Part shown: positions 33,041 to 41,225 of the stretch, piece by piece
Position numbering within the stretch: the first letter of the stretch is position 1
Layout: each line of letters begins with the position of its first letter
NCBI RefSeq assembly: GCF_019599275.1
Contig: NZ_JAHZTD010000001.1
Span: 1,550,001 to 1,614,000, forward strand
Direction of reading: 5' to 3'
DNA: 64,000 nucleotides
DNA from: Hymenobacter sp. HSC-4F20
GTDB lineage: Bacteria > Bacteroidota > Bacteroidia > Cytophagales > Hymenobacteraceae
Notes under the pieces: generated by a model
What the model was told of the DNA's origin: nothing
Seen by the model: the letters and a program-made list of their open reading frames with translations, nothing else
The model's database searches: none
Translations under genes and position numbers: made by a program

Positions 33041-33072
33041 CAAAGGTAGAACCGGAATTCTGCCTCTGCAAA
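33041..33072 (-). promoter_or_regulatory. Promoter of the permease SAM module
   Basis: On the minus strand, TTTG (33072-33069), 20 bases, then TACCTTTG (33048-33041). This is the same layout as at 16879-16911, and the sequence between box and aptamer (CAATTCTTTC, AAAGGATTG) is also shared. Confidence 0.75.
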
Positions 33073-33366
33073 CACCCCATGGGCAGCGGGCCCTTGCCGG
33101 CGGGGTGCTTCACCCTTCACGTCTGCAGACGGGTAGCACAGCCCGACGGCCACCTCGTTCATTGCCTGGTTATCAGATGCATACACCAGCGACACAGTTT
33201 ACCCGTCAAGGTTTAACCTGAAAATTTAAATTTTTCCATCCCCCGCTACCCCTGTCTTTTGGCCAAAGTTGGCATTTGAGTTGCCTATTGACCTGACAGA
33301 AGCACAAACGCCTGTTCCGGACCACGGCCAGCTTCTTTCTCTGAATTTAAGCCCTCCAACATAGTC
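33073..33366. other. Intergenic region upstream of the Spy/CpxP-like gene
   Basis: 294 bases without a supported gene. It must hold the promoter of the + strand gene; no clear TAnnTTTG box was identified. A TAAATT-rich stretch near 33220 is the most AT-rich part. Confidence 0.35.
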
Positions 33367-33798
33367 ATGAAAAAGCTCCTCGTTCTTTTCGCTGCTTTCT
33401 CCTTTTCCGCGGCCGCTGCTTCAGCCCAGACCACGCCCGTAAAAGCGCCGCACGCCCAGCACCAAAAGGGCACCAAAACCGCTAAAACGCCCGAGCAACG
33501 CGCCGAGCAAAAAGCCAAAAGCCTAAGCCAGAAGCTTGGCCTTTCGGCCTCCCAAACCGAGCAGGTTCGTCAGCTGAACCTGGCCCGCTTCCAGGAAATG
33601 CAGGCCAAGCGCACCCAAGTGGCCACTGCAGCCAATAAGCAACAGCGCCATCAGGAAATGAAAGCCAGCAAGGACCGCTATGAAGCCCAGCTCAAGCAAA
33701 TTCTGAGCGCCGAGCAGTACACCAAATACGCCCAACTGCAGGCCGAAAAGCAAGCCAAGCACAAAGGCCAGCACCAGCCGCGCAAGGCCAGAAGCTAA
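33367..33798 (+). CDS. Small secreted Spy/CpxP-like or DUF4890-like protein
   Basis: 143 residues with a clear signal peptide (MKKLLVLFAAFSFSAAAASAQ) and a highly basic, all-helical mature part: TPEQRAEQKAKSLSQKLGLSASQTEQVRQL, then YEAQLKQILSAEQYTKYAQLQAE. The pattern of an LGLS..Q..QV helix followed by LSAEQ..KY is shared by periplasmic Spy/CpxP-type and DUF4890 proteins of Bacteroidota. Some of these are stress chaperones; a role here is unproven. Terminator 15 bases downstream. Monocistronic. Confidence 0.85.
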   Translation: MKKLLVLFAAFSFSAAAASAQTTPVKAPHAQHQKGTKTAKTPEQRAEQKAKSLSQKLGLSASQTEQVRQLNLARFQEMQAKRTQVATAANKQQRHQEMKASKDRYEAQLKQILSAEQYTKYAQLQAEKQAKHKGQHQPRKARS

Positions 33799-33813
33799 GG
33801 CTGCATTTACTAG

Positions 33814-33851
33814 ACAAAAAGCCTCGTTCCAGCCGGAACGAGGCTTTTTGT
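33814..33851. terminator. Terminator between convergent genes
   Basis: Perfect 17-base arms ACAAAAAGCCTCGTTCC / GGAACGAGGCTTTTTGT with a 4-base loop; A and T tracts allow use from both sides. Confidence 0.92.
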
Positions 33852-33886
33852 TTGTTAGGGCGGGTAGTCCGGCCTAGGGCCTGCGC

Positions 33887-34642
33887 TCAAGGAGAAGAGG
33901 GCAGCACGCCGTGGTTTTCTTCGGGTGTATGTAGCCACCGCAAACGGTAGCAGTTCATGGCCGTGTCGCCGAGTTGCTCCAGCAACCGGTAGTTAGCTAC
34001 GGCTCCTACAGCGGCCCCAATGACAGGTATAAGTTGGGCCATTTTGGCCAGGTCAATATAGTCGCGGTATTCCTGCTGAAAGGTGCGCCAGTCGAACTCG
34101 TGCACGTCGGCGGGGAGGCTGCGGCGGTAGGTGTCCCAGGTGGCCACGCGCTGGTACACCTGGTTGCGGGTATGCTGGCTGCTGAACGCGAGCTGAAAGA
34201 TGTGCAGCAAAAACAGGCGCTCGGTGTAGTCGCGCACATCGTAGCCATACAGCGTTGCTACGTCGAACAGGAACTTGAGCTTGAGGCCCAGCAGCAGCGG
34301 AAAATCGGCTAGGCCCAGCAAGAAGCCCCCGGCCCCGGTTACGGCACCTTCGGCCGCCGCCGTGGTGCGGTAGTAGCGGAGCGTATTCCTCACGGCGGCT
34401 TCCCGCTCGGCCAGCGAGGCGGCCATTTCGGGGCGGCGGGTAGTATGGGTAGAGCCAAACAGTACCCCGCGCACCATTTGCTTGATAGCCGTAGTAAGCG
34501 CGAGGTGCAGCTTCTCCGGCAGCAGCGCATTCAGCCGCGTTTGAATACGCCGCGTGAGGTGGCCCAGCAAGCTGGGCTTCTGCTGCATGCGGCGCTGCCA
34601 GGTGCGCAGTTCGGCCAGGGCTTCTTCGTCGAGGGATGCCAT
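33887..34642 (-). CDS. EcsC family protein
   Basis: 251 residues from ATG 34642 (MASLDEEALAELRTWQRRM). It is homologous in pattern to EcsC: an N-terminal helical region, then EGAVTGAGGFLLGLADFPLLLGLKLKFLFDVATLYG with a hydrophobic glycine-rich core, and a C-terminal AKMAQLIPVIGAAVGAVANYRLLEQLG. EcsC of Bacillus was linked to ABC-transporter function, but its biochemical role is unknown. An in-frame TTG at 34711 would add 23 residues without support. Stands alone. Confidence 0.85.
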   Translation of the reverse strand: MASLDEEALAELRTWQRRMQQKPSLLGHLTRRIQTRLNALLPEKLHLALTTAIKQMVRGVLFGSTHTTRRPEMAASLAEREAAVRNTLRYYRTTAAAEGAVTGAGGFLLGLADFPLLLGLKLKFLFDVATLYGYDVRDYTERLFLLHIFQLAFSSQHTRNQVYQRVATWDTYRRSLPADVHEFDWRTFQQEYRDYIDLAKMAQLIPVIGAAVGAVANYRLLEQLGDTAMNCYRLRWLHTPEENHGVLPSSP

Positions 34643-34797
34643 AGAGTAAGGCGATTCGCGGGCATAGGTACGAATATCTTTGGGTAAAAGCCGGGGGTAG
34701 GCCGGCGGCAAACCGGCCGGACTCGTCGGCGAAGTTGGCGGGCCTATGGATTACGTATGGCCTGCCGCAGCCAAGCGAGTAGCTTGCCGCTGTTTCC

Positions 34798-34805
34798 TAG
34801 CTTTC
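34798..34805 (+). promoter_or_regulatory. -7-like box 5 nt before the LytS kinase start
   Basis: TAGCTTTC, one base off TAnnTTTG, lies 5 bases before ATG 34811. It supports that start rather than ATG 34757. Confidence 0.4.
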
Positions 34806-34810
34806 TGCGC

Positions 34811-35956
34811 ATGGTATCTTCTACGCTTCGCCGGACGTTGCTTCCGCTTTTGTTGCATGGGTTGGTGTGGGGCTTGCTGCTTATGTTGCTGGCCATGCAG
34901 CCGGCCAACCGGGCAACGGGCACTTCCTACCTGGTTTTACAGGCGTCTTTGTTAGGCTTGCTGGCCCTGGTGTTTTACGTAAATGTGCAGGTAGCCGTAC
35001 CGCGCCTGTTGTACCGGCGGCGTTGGCTTGGCTACGCTGCTTTTCTGGTGGTGGCCGTGGTGGGCGTGTTGGCGTTACACCGCCAAGTGGAGCGGGCGTT
35101 GGCCTCCTCCCCCGCCAGCGCCGGGCCTTTCTCGTATCCTACACCACCGCCGCCCGGCCCTGGTCCTCCGCGGCCCTACCCTGGTGGCCCGCCGCCGGCC
35201 GGCCCTGATGGCCCGCCTAGGCGCGACGGTAACCACCGATTTGGCTTGTTTAACCCACCTGTTTTTCTCATTACCCTGCTGGCCCTGGGCTTGGGCACTA
35301 GTGTGGCCGCCGTTCAGCACGGACAGCGCGAGGGGGAACTGCGGCAGGCCCTGGAGCAGGAAAAGCTAAGCACTGAGCTGTCGTGGCTGAAAGCCCAGAT
35401 CAATCCGCACTTCTTTTTCAACACCCTCAACAACATTTACGCCCTTACTCTGCTGGATGGAAACAAGGCCCGCGAGGCTCTGCATCGACTCTCGCGGATG
35501 ATGCGCTACGTACTCTACGAAACCCAAACCGGCACGGCGCCACTAAGCCAGGAGCTGCTATTCGTGCGCGACTACATCGACCTGATGCAGCTGCGCCTGA
35601 CCGACAACGTGCGCGTAGAGTTCCAAACGCCCGAGCCCCTGCACGACGCTCCCATTGCCCCCATGATTTTGCTCACCTTCGTAGAAAACGCCTTTAAGCA
35701 CGGCGTCAGCACCGTTGAGCCAAGTCATATTCAGATTATCGTGCAGCACCCTACCCCCCACTCCGTTGCCGTTGACGTGCGCAACACGGTATTTCAGGAC
35801 CGGCCCGTAGCCTTGGATGACAACCACGGCATTGGGCTCGTAAACACCCGGCGCCGCCTCGATTTACTTTATCCGGGCCGCTACACGCTCACTGTTACCG
35901 AGCGCACGCCCACAAACGAATACCACGTCCATCTGACCCTTACCCTGCTGCCATGA
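34811..35956 (+). CDS. LytS/YehU-type sensor histidine kinase
   Basis: 381 residues with four hydrophobic segments in the first ~180: two near 10-60, one near 85, one near 165. The last pair flanks a Pro/Gly-rich loop (PTPPPPGPGPPRPYPGG). The kinase core follows: SWLKAQINPHFFFNTLNNIY with the phosphoacceptor His, LSRMMRYVLYE, then MILLTFVENAFKHG (N box) and HGIGLVNTRRRLDLLYPG (G box). This is the His_kinase family paired with LytTR regulators. The stop overlaps the regulator start by 4 bases, so they are translationally coupled. The signal is unknown. Confidence 0.92.
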   Translation: MVSSTLRRTLLPLLLHGLVWGLLLMLLAMQPANRATGTSYLVLQASLLGLLALVFYVNVQVAVPRLLYRRRWLGYAAFLVVAVVGVLALHRQVERALASSPASAGPFSYPTPPPPGPGPPRPYPGGPPPAGPDGPPRRDGNHRFGLFNPPVFLITLLALGLGTSVAAVQHGQREGELRQALEQEKLSTELSWLKAQINPHFFFNTLNNIYALTLLDGNKAREALHRLSRMMRYVLYETQTGTAPLSQELLFVRDYIDLMQLRLTDNVRVEFQTPEPLHDAPIAPMILLTFVENAFKHGVSTVEPSHIQIIVQHPTPHSVAVDVRNTVFQDRPVALDDNHGIGLVNTRRRLDLLYPGRYTLTVTERTPTNEYHVHLTLTLLP

Positions 35957-36702
35957 TGCTGAACTGCATTGCCGTTGATGATGAACCGCTGGCTCTCCGG
36001 ATGGTGGCCAGCTTTATTGAGCAAACGCCTTTCCTGCAGCTAACAGGAAGCTACAGCAGCGCCGTAGCAGCCCTGAAAGGACTGCAGCAGGCATCGGAGC
36101 CCATCGACTTGCTGTTTCTGGATATTCAGATGCCCGACCTCAACGGGCTGGAGCTGGCGCGGGTGCTGGACCGGGGGCCCGGCCGGGGGCCGCGCGTCAT
36201 CTTTACCACGGCCTTCAACCAGTATGCCCTGGAAGGCTACAAAGTTGATGCGCTGGATTATCTGCTTAAGCCCTTTTCCTATGAGGAGTTTTTGCGCGCC
36301 GCCCAAAAAGCCCAACGCTACGCTGAGCTGCAACAGAGCCCGGCCCTACCTCCCCCCTCGCCGCTTCCAACCCCGGAGCCTGAGGAAGATTTTCTCTACC
36401 TGAAAGTTGAGTACCAGCTGGTGCGCGTACCCTACGACGACATCCTTTACATCGAAGGCCTCAAGGATTATATTAAAGTGTACCGGCGCAGCGAGCCGCG
36501 GCCCTTGCTTTCGTTGCAGAGCCTGAAGGCCCTGGAAGAGCGCCTACCCCGGCAGTTTATGCGCATCCACCGCTCCTATATTGTGGCTCTCAACCAGATC
36601 AGTTCCGTGGGCCGGGGTACTGTGCAAATCGGTACTGCCACCATTCCGGTTAGTGAGGGCTACCGCGAAGCTTTCGACCACTACATGCGCCGTTGGAAAT
36701 AA
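35953..36702 (+). CDS. LytTR response regulator
   Basis: 249 residues. The receiver domain (1-125) has VDDEP, the phosphoacceptor Asp near 57 in LFLDIQMPDLNG, FTTAFNQYALEGYKVDALDYLLKPF with the conserved T and K. After a Pro-rich linker (PALPPPSPLPTPEPEED), a LytTR DNA-binding domain fills the rest (VPYDDILYIEGLKDYIKVY, RIHRSYIVALNQI, IPVSEGYREAF). Its start overlaps the kinase gene (ATGATG), making a two-component pair. Targets are not evident; such pairs often control neighbours or envelope genes. Confidence 0.95.
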   Translation: MMLNCIAVDDEPLALRMVASFIEQTPFLQLTGSYSSAVAALKGLQQASEPIDLLFLDIQMPDLNGLELARVLDRGPGRGPRVIFTTAFNQYALEGYKVDALDYLLKPFSYEEFLRAAQKAQRYAELQQSPALPPPSPLPTPEPEEDFLYLKVEYQLVRVPYDDILYIEGLKDYIKVYRRSEPRPLLSLQSLKALEERLPRQFMRIHRSYIVALNQISSVGRGTVQIGTATIPVSEGYREAFDHYMRRWK

Positions 36703-36779
36703 GTAGCTTCAGGATGCTTCAGCCTGGTGCTAAAGCAAGCGACTGGCTCCTACCCCCTTGAGTTGCCATAAACCTGCCC

Positions 36780-37805
36780 CTAGCGCAGGCTATAGATTCG
36801 CTCAATGATGTCTACCACTTTCAGGCCTTCCAGGGCATTGGTAGTGGCGTAGCTGCGGTTCTGAATAGTGTCCACCACGTTTTCGATGAGCTGTACGTGG
36901 TTAGCGGCGCTGCCTTGGTACGCCCCGTAATTGTTGGCCGGATTGGTTGGCGGCAGCTCGGGCAACTGGTAGTCGCGCAGGTGGCAATACTCTACTTTAT
37001 CGAGGTATTGACCGCCGAGGCGGAGGCTGCCATGTTCAGCCACTACCGTCAGCGAGCTTTCCAGGTTCCGGTCCCACACGGCAGTGCTGTACTGGAGGGT
37101 GCCACTCCCCCCCCGCACTAGGTCAAACGTCACCAGGCCACTATCCTCAAATTCGGTTAGCTCCTGGTGGTTGAAGTCGCGGAAGCGGGCCGTAATATTG
37201 GTAATGTCGCCGAACACCCAGTACAGCAGGTCTACGAAGTGGCTGAACTGAGTGAAGAGCGTGCCACCATCCTGGGCTTGGCTACCCCGCCAGCTACCGG
37301 GCTGGTAATAGCGGGCATCCCGGTTCCAGAAGCAGTTAAATTGCACCAGGTACACCTGGCCCAACCGCCCTTCCCCATAGATTTGCTTGAGCCAGGCGGC
37401 CGGCGGGGAGTAGCGGTTCTGCATCACTCCAAAAACCAGACGGCCCGTCTGCAAAGCCGTGTGTACTATGGCTTCCGCATCGGTCTTGCGCAGGGCAATT
37501 GGTTTCTCAATTACTACGTGCAGGCCGTGCTGCAACCCAGCTATAGCTTGCGGCGCATGCTGGTAATTTGGTGTAGCTATAGTTACTACATCTGCATCCA
37601 GTCCTGCCGCCAGGTACGCTTCCAACGACGAAAAAAAAGGCACACCAGGAAATTCGGCGGCCAGCTCAGAAGCCAATTCGGCGCGCGTATCGATAAGGGC
37701 AACTAGTTCGGCGCCATGGTGGCGGGCTACCAGGGTGGCATGGCGGTGCCCAATATGGCCCACGCCACAGATGACAAAACGAACAGCAGGAAATAAATCG
37801 GCCAA
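36780..37805 (-). CDS. Gfo/Idh/MocA family oxidoreductase
   Basis: 341 residues. The N-terminal Rossmann fold is RFVICGVGHIGHRHATLVARH, followed by VTIATPNYQHAPQAIAGLQ and VVIEKPIALRKTDAEAIV (EKP motif). A C-terminal alpha/beta domain carries FNCFWNRDARYYQPGSWRG...DGGTLFTQFSHFVDLLYW. It resembles WlbA/WbpB-type dehydrogenases that oxidise UDP-GlcNAcA at C3. The only initiator seen is TTG at 37805. Together with the DegT aminotransferase about 1 kb further up it could make a 3-amino sugar; this pairing is inference, as an M48 gene lies between. Confidence 0.88.
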   Translation of the reverse strand: MADLFPAVRFVICGVGHIGHRHATLVARHHGAELVALIDTRAELASELAAEFPGVPFFSSLEAYLAAGLDADVVTIATPNYQHAPQAIAGLQHGLHVVIEKPIALRKTDAEAIVHTALQTGRLVFGVMQNRYSPPAAWLKQIYGEGRLGQVYLVQFNCFWNRDARYYQPGSWRGSQAQDGGTLFTQFSHFVDLLYWVFGDITNITARFRDFNHQELTEFEDSGLVTFDLVRGGSGTLQYSTAVWDRNLESSLTVVAEHGSLRLGGQYLDKVEYCHLRDYQLPELPPTNPANNYGAYQGSAANHVQLIENVVDTIQNRSYATTNALEGLKVVDIIERIYSLR

Positions 37806-37903
37806 GGAGTACTGCGCTAAGTGGTGGCAAGCTGCAAAAAAACTACTGAAACTTGGTCTTTCAGTCGGGGGCTAGGGCTATGTTTGGCTACTTGCCGCAA
37901 TGC

Positions 37904-37948
37904 AAAATCCCCAACCCGGCAGCCTGCGCTTACCGGGTTGGGGATTTT
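37904..37948. terminator. Terminator upstream of the Gfo/Idh gene
   Basis: 16-base perfect arms AAAATCCCCAACCCGG / CCGGGTTGGGGATTTT with a 13-base loop. Its minus-strand T-tract suits the M48 gene. Confidence 0.85.
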
Positions 37949-37975
37949 ATCTTTACTCCGGGCTGACTATTCGTC

Positions 37976-38785
37976 CTACAGCAGCCGCTTCAATTCCTCG
38001 AAGTTGGAGTTGCTCACCGATTTGCCCGTGCAGCCAAGCTGCTGGGCACTGCGCTGAATATTCTGAATGCGGGAGCCGGGGTTAGGGTGTGTGCTCAGGA
38101 ATTCGGGCGTACCTGCTGCGCCCTGCTTCTCGGCTTTAATAAAGAAGCCCGCGGCCCCGTCGCAGGAGTAATAGCGGGTGCCATTGAGGTAAATGGTAGA
38201 ATACTTGTCGGCCTCCGTTTCGAAGCTGCGGCTAAACTTGAGCTGCCCCAGCCCGGCGGCAATCTGCACCAACTGGTTGGAGGAACGGTTACCCAACACT
38301 AGCCCTAACAGCAGGCTGGTGCCATACTGCTGCTGCAGCTGCTGGGTGCTGTGGCGGCGGTCGGCGTGGGCAATTTCGTGGCCCAGCACGCCGGCCAGCT
38401 GGTTTTCATTGTCCAGAAACTTAATCAGGCCCGAAAAGACGTAGATGTGGCCGCCAGGGGTAGCAAAAGCGTTTTGGGTCTGGTCGTCCTTGATGATTTG
38501 CACATCCCACGGAAACTGCGTGCGGTACTTGATATTGCCATTATCAAGCACGCGCTTTACTACCCCATCCAGGAGCTGATAGGCCCGAGGGTTACGGGAG
38601 CGTTCGAGCAGTTGCCCTTTGGCACGGTAGAGAGAGTCGGTTTGCTTAGCAACCTGAGCCCCCAGGGCAATATCCTGGTTGATGGAGAACAGGTTGATGC
38701 CTTGCTGAGGCTTAGTGATGGCCGCGGTGGTCAGCCCCGCCACTACGGCCAGCGGAAGAAGAAAGGTTAGCAACGGATGGCGCAT
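37976..38785 (-). CDS. M48 family metallopeptidase
   Basis: 269 residues with a signal or anchor peptide (MRHPLLTFLLPLAVVAGLTTAA). It has the zinc motif GHEIAHADRRHS and the third-ligand region FETEADKYSTIYL. The family also shows HIYVFSGLIKFLDNENQLAGVLGHE and FLSTHPNPGSRIQNI, as in YcaL/LoiP-like Oma1-type proteases of the periplasm. It probably degrades or processes envelope proteins. ATG 38785 follows a CTCTTTG box by 4 bases. The terminator at 37904-37948 closes it. Confidence 0.94.
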   Translation of the reverse strand: MRHPLLTFLLPLAVVAGLTTAAITKPQQGINLFSINQDIALGAQVAKQTDSLYRAKGQLLERSRNPRAYQLLDGVVKRVLDNGNIKYRTQFPWDVQIIKDDQTQNAFATPGGHIYVFSGLIKFLDNENQLAGVLGHEIAHADRRHSTQQLQQQYGTSLLLGLVLGNRSSNQLVQIAAGLGQLKFSRSFETEADKYSTIYLNGTRYYSCDGAAGFFIKAEKQGAAGTPEFLSTHPNPGSRIQNIQRSAQQLGCTGKSVSNSNFEELKRLL

Positions 38786-38884
38786 GGTACAAAGAGGGGG
38801 AAATATGACGGAGATAGTACGAGGAAAAGAAAAAACAGTGCCAGCAAAAGCACGGTCCTCCCCGAAGGCTTTGCAGGAAAAGCA

Positions 38885-40042
38885 CTACACGCCGGCCCAC
38901 GCCGCCAGCGTGGCAGCCACGTAGCTCACCTGCTCGGCAGTTAGCGTAGGGTGGATGGGCAACGACAGCACGGTACGGCACAGGCGCTCGGCCACCGGAA
39001 ACTGCCCGGCCCGGTACCCCAGGTAAGCATAGGCCGGCTGGGCATGAACGGGCATTGGGTAATACACCGCGCTGGGCACGCCGTGGGCCGCCAAGTGCTG
39101 CTGCAGGGCCTCGCGGCAACCAGGCTCATCGGCTACGGTAATGGTATACTGATGAAACACATGGGTACTGCGCGGGTCACGCTCCGGCACTGTGAGGCCA
39201 TGCACTGCGGCCAACGCCGCATCATACTGGGCCGCAACCTGCTGGCGGGCTTGCGTCCAGGCGGGCAGGTAGCGCAGCTTTACTTGCAGCAAGGCAGCCT
39301 GCAGGGTATCGAGGCGGGAGTTAAGGCCAATATGCTCGTGGTAGTATTTGCGGGTTTGGCCGTGGTTGGCGAGCTGGCGTAGGGTAGCAGCCCGGGCCGC
39401 GTCGCGGGTAAACAAGGCGCCACCATCCCCGAAACCGCCCAGGTTTTTACTAGGGAAGAAGGAGGTAGTGCCTACCTCTCCGACCGTGCCAGCCCACCAC
39501 GTTTCGCCCCGGCTGGTGGTAAACTGGGCCCCTATGGCCTGGGCATTGTCTTCAAGCAGCGCTACCCCGCGGCGGTCGGCCAGGGTGCGCAGAGCTTCTA
39601 AATCGGCACACTGCCCAAACAGGTGTACTGCCACTATAGCCCCCGTGCGTGACGTCAGGGCGGCTTCTACGGCGGCGGGGTCGAGGTTAAAGGTGCCGGG
39701 CAGCACATCGGCGGGCACCGGCTGCAGCCCCAGCACCGCGGCGGCTTCTAACGTTGCCACATAGGTAAAGGCCGGCACAATCACCTCGGTACCGGCCGGC
39801 AGCCGTAGGCTCATCAGGGCCAGCTGCAGGGCGTCGGTGCCATTGGCGCAGGGCACTACGTGCGCCTGACCCAGGTAGGCCCCCAGCTCCTGAGCAAACG
39901 TGGCCACGGCGGGCCCCTGAATAAAGGCTGCCTCGTGCAGGGTATGACGCACGGCCGCGTCCAGCTCGGCCTGAAGGGGCGCGTGCTGGCCGGCCAGATC
40001 AAGCAATTGAATGGGAAGTGGCGAAGCAGAAGAAACCGGCAC
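38885..40042 (-). CDS. DegT/DnrJ/EryC1/StrS family aminotransferase
   Basis: 385 residues of PLP-dependent sugar aminotransferase: IQLLDLAGQHAPLQAELDAAV, CANGTDALQLALMSL, VPAFTYVATLEAAAVLG, LLEDNAQAIGA, and TSFFPSKNLGGFGDGG with the PLP lysine. The closest pattern is WbpE/WlbC-type, which aminates 3-keto-UDP-GlcNAcA. The start is GTG at 40042, close behind a TTACTTCT sequence. It may work with the Gfo/Idh oxidoreductase at 36780, but no acetyltransferase of that pathway is nearby. Alternatively it serves another deoxyamino sugar. Confidence 0.9.
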   Translation of the reverse strand: MPVSSASPLPIQLLDLAGQHAPLQAELDAAVRHTLHEAAFIQGPAVATFAQELGAYLGQAHVVPCANGTDALQLALMSLRLPAGTEVIVPAFTYVATLEAAAVLGLQPVPADVLPGTFNLDPAAVEAALTSRTGAIVAVHLFGQCADLEALRTLADRRGVALLEDNAQAIGAQFTTSRGETWWAGTVGEVGTTSFFPSKNLGGFGDGGALFTRDAARAATLRQLANHGQTRKYYHEHIGLNSRLDTLQAALLQVKLRYLPAWTQARQQVAAQYDAALAAVHGLTVPERDPRSTHVFHQYTITVADEPGCREALQQHLAAHGVPSAVYYPMPVHAQPAYAYLGYRAGQFPVAERLCRTVLSLPIHPTLTAEQVSYVAATLAAWAGV

Positions 40043-40206
40043 AGCTAAGAAGTAAGCGCAGTGAAAAGCGGCACCAAAGATAGACGCCTCATCAGAACCA
40101 CCCGTGAAAAAGCAGGGCGCAACCAGGCAAGGAGGTGTTGCGTTAAGCGAGCTAACCGCTACATCGTAGCAGCTCTATATTCTCTCCCTCCTTTTACCTA
40201 CTTGCC

Positions 40207-41130
40207 ATGTTCAGGAAAACCCTCACCCTGCACGCGCTGTCTGCGCTTCTGCTGTTGGGCGGCGCTACGTTTACTACCTCCAGCTGCAGCCAGAACCAGC
40301 AGAACGAAGCCTCTGCCGAAGCCGACCAGGCGTATAACGACTTCAAAACCTTTGTGTCTGACACGGAAGCCAAGACGGATGCTGTAGCCTCAGAGGCGGA
40401 AGCCGATTACGAGCAGGAAACCGCTCAGTTGAAGTCTGACTTCGACGCCAAGGTAGCCGCCGTAGATAAGTACGCCGACAGCTACGATGATGCCCGCCGG
40501 CAGGAAATTGAAGCCCTTCGCACGCGCTACACCACCGCCTACGACAAGCGCGAAATGGCCTGGAAAAACCGTCCTGGCGTTACCAGCGCTATGTCGGGCA
40601 CAGCGGGCACGGCTACCGGCAGCACGAAAATGGGCAAGTCCTACAAGCCAACTAACCCGGCTGCTCAGCTTACGGCTGCCAACGCCCGCCAGACCTACGA
40701 GGCCTTCGTGCGCGACATCAAGGTGAATGAAGACAAGTACGACATCGACGACTGGCGTAACATCAACGCCGAATGGCGCGCCCTCGACGAGGCCTACGAC
40801 AAGGTAAAAAAGGACATTCCGGCCCGCGACCTAGCTGAAATTCAGAAAGAGAAGCTGAAGTACGCCGCCTTTAAATCGTACGATAAAGCAGAGGCCCGCG
40901 TGGCCCAGGGCGCCGATGCTACCGAGCAAGGCGCGGAAAACGTAGCCGCCGAAACCCAGGATGAGCGCTCCGCCGTAGGCCGCGCCGCCAGCAACACCGC
41001 TTCCGATGTAAAAGAAGCCGGTAAAGATGTGGGCCAGGGTGCCGCTAAGGTTGGTAAAAAGGTAGGCAGTGCTGTGAAAGGCGCCTACAAGGAAGTGAAG
41101 TCGGAAGTAAAGAACACCGACAACGATTAA
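40207..41130 (+). CDS. Probable lipoprotein, helical, charged (unknown function)
   Basis: 307 residues starting MFRKTLTLHALSALLLLGGATFTTSSCSQ, with Cys 28 at the end of the hydrophobic stretch, so a lipoprotein is likely. The body is helical and highly charged (TEAKTDAVASEAEADYEQE, AKVAAVDKYADSYDDARR). The C terminus has alternating Ala/Lys/Glu repeats (KEAGKDVGQGAAKVGKKVG), recalling late-embryogenesis or CsbD-like amphipathic repeats. I do not recognise a family with known function. Monocistronic with a terminator 22 bases downstream. Confidence 0.8.
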   Translation: MFRKTLTLHALSALLLLGGATFTTSSCSQNQQNEASAEADQAYNDFKTFVSDTEAKTDAVASEAEADYEQETAQLKSDFDAKVAAVDKYADSYDDARRQEIEALRTRYTTAYDKREMAWKNRPGVTSAMSGTAGTATGSTKMGKSYKPTNPAAQLTAANARQTYEAFVRDIKVNEDKYDIDDWRNINAEWRALDEAYDKVKKDIPARDLAEIQKEKLKYAAFKSYDKAEARVAQGADATEQGAENVAAETQDERSAVGRAASNTASDVKEAGKDVGQGAAKVGKKVGSAVKGAYKEVKSEVKNTDND

Positions 41131-41151
41131 CCCTGTCTTTTTCTGGGCCTG

Positions 41152-41186
41152 GCGCCGGCGCTTCTGCAGAAGCGCCGGCGCTTTTT
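41152..41186 (+). terminator. Terminator after the lipoprotein gene
   Basis: Perfect 15-base palindrome GCGCCGGCGCTTCTG / CAGAAGCGCCGGCGC followed by TTTTT. Confidence 0.85.
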
Positions 41187-41225
41187 CTTTGTGCCTAGTC
41201 AACGCCTCGATTACTGCCCGGGAAG

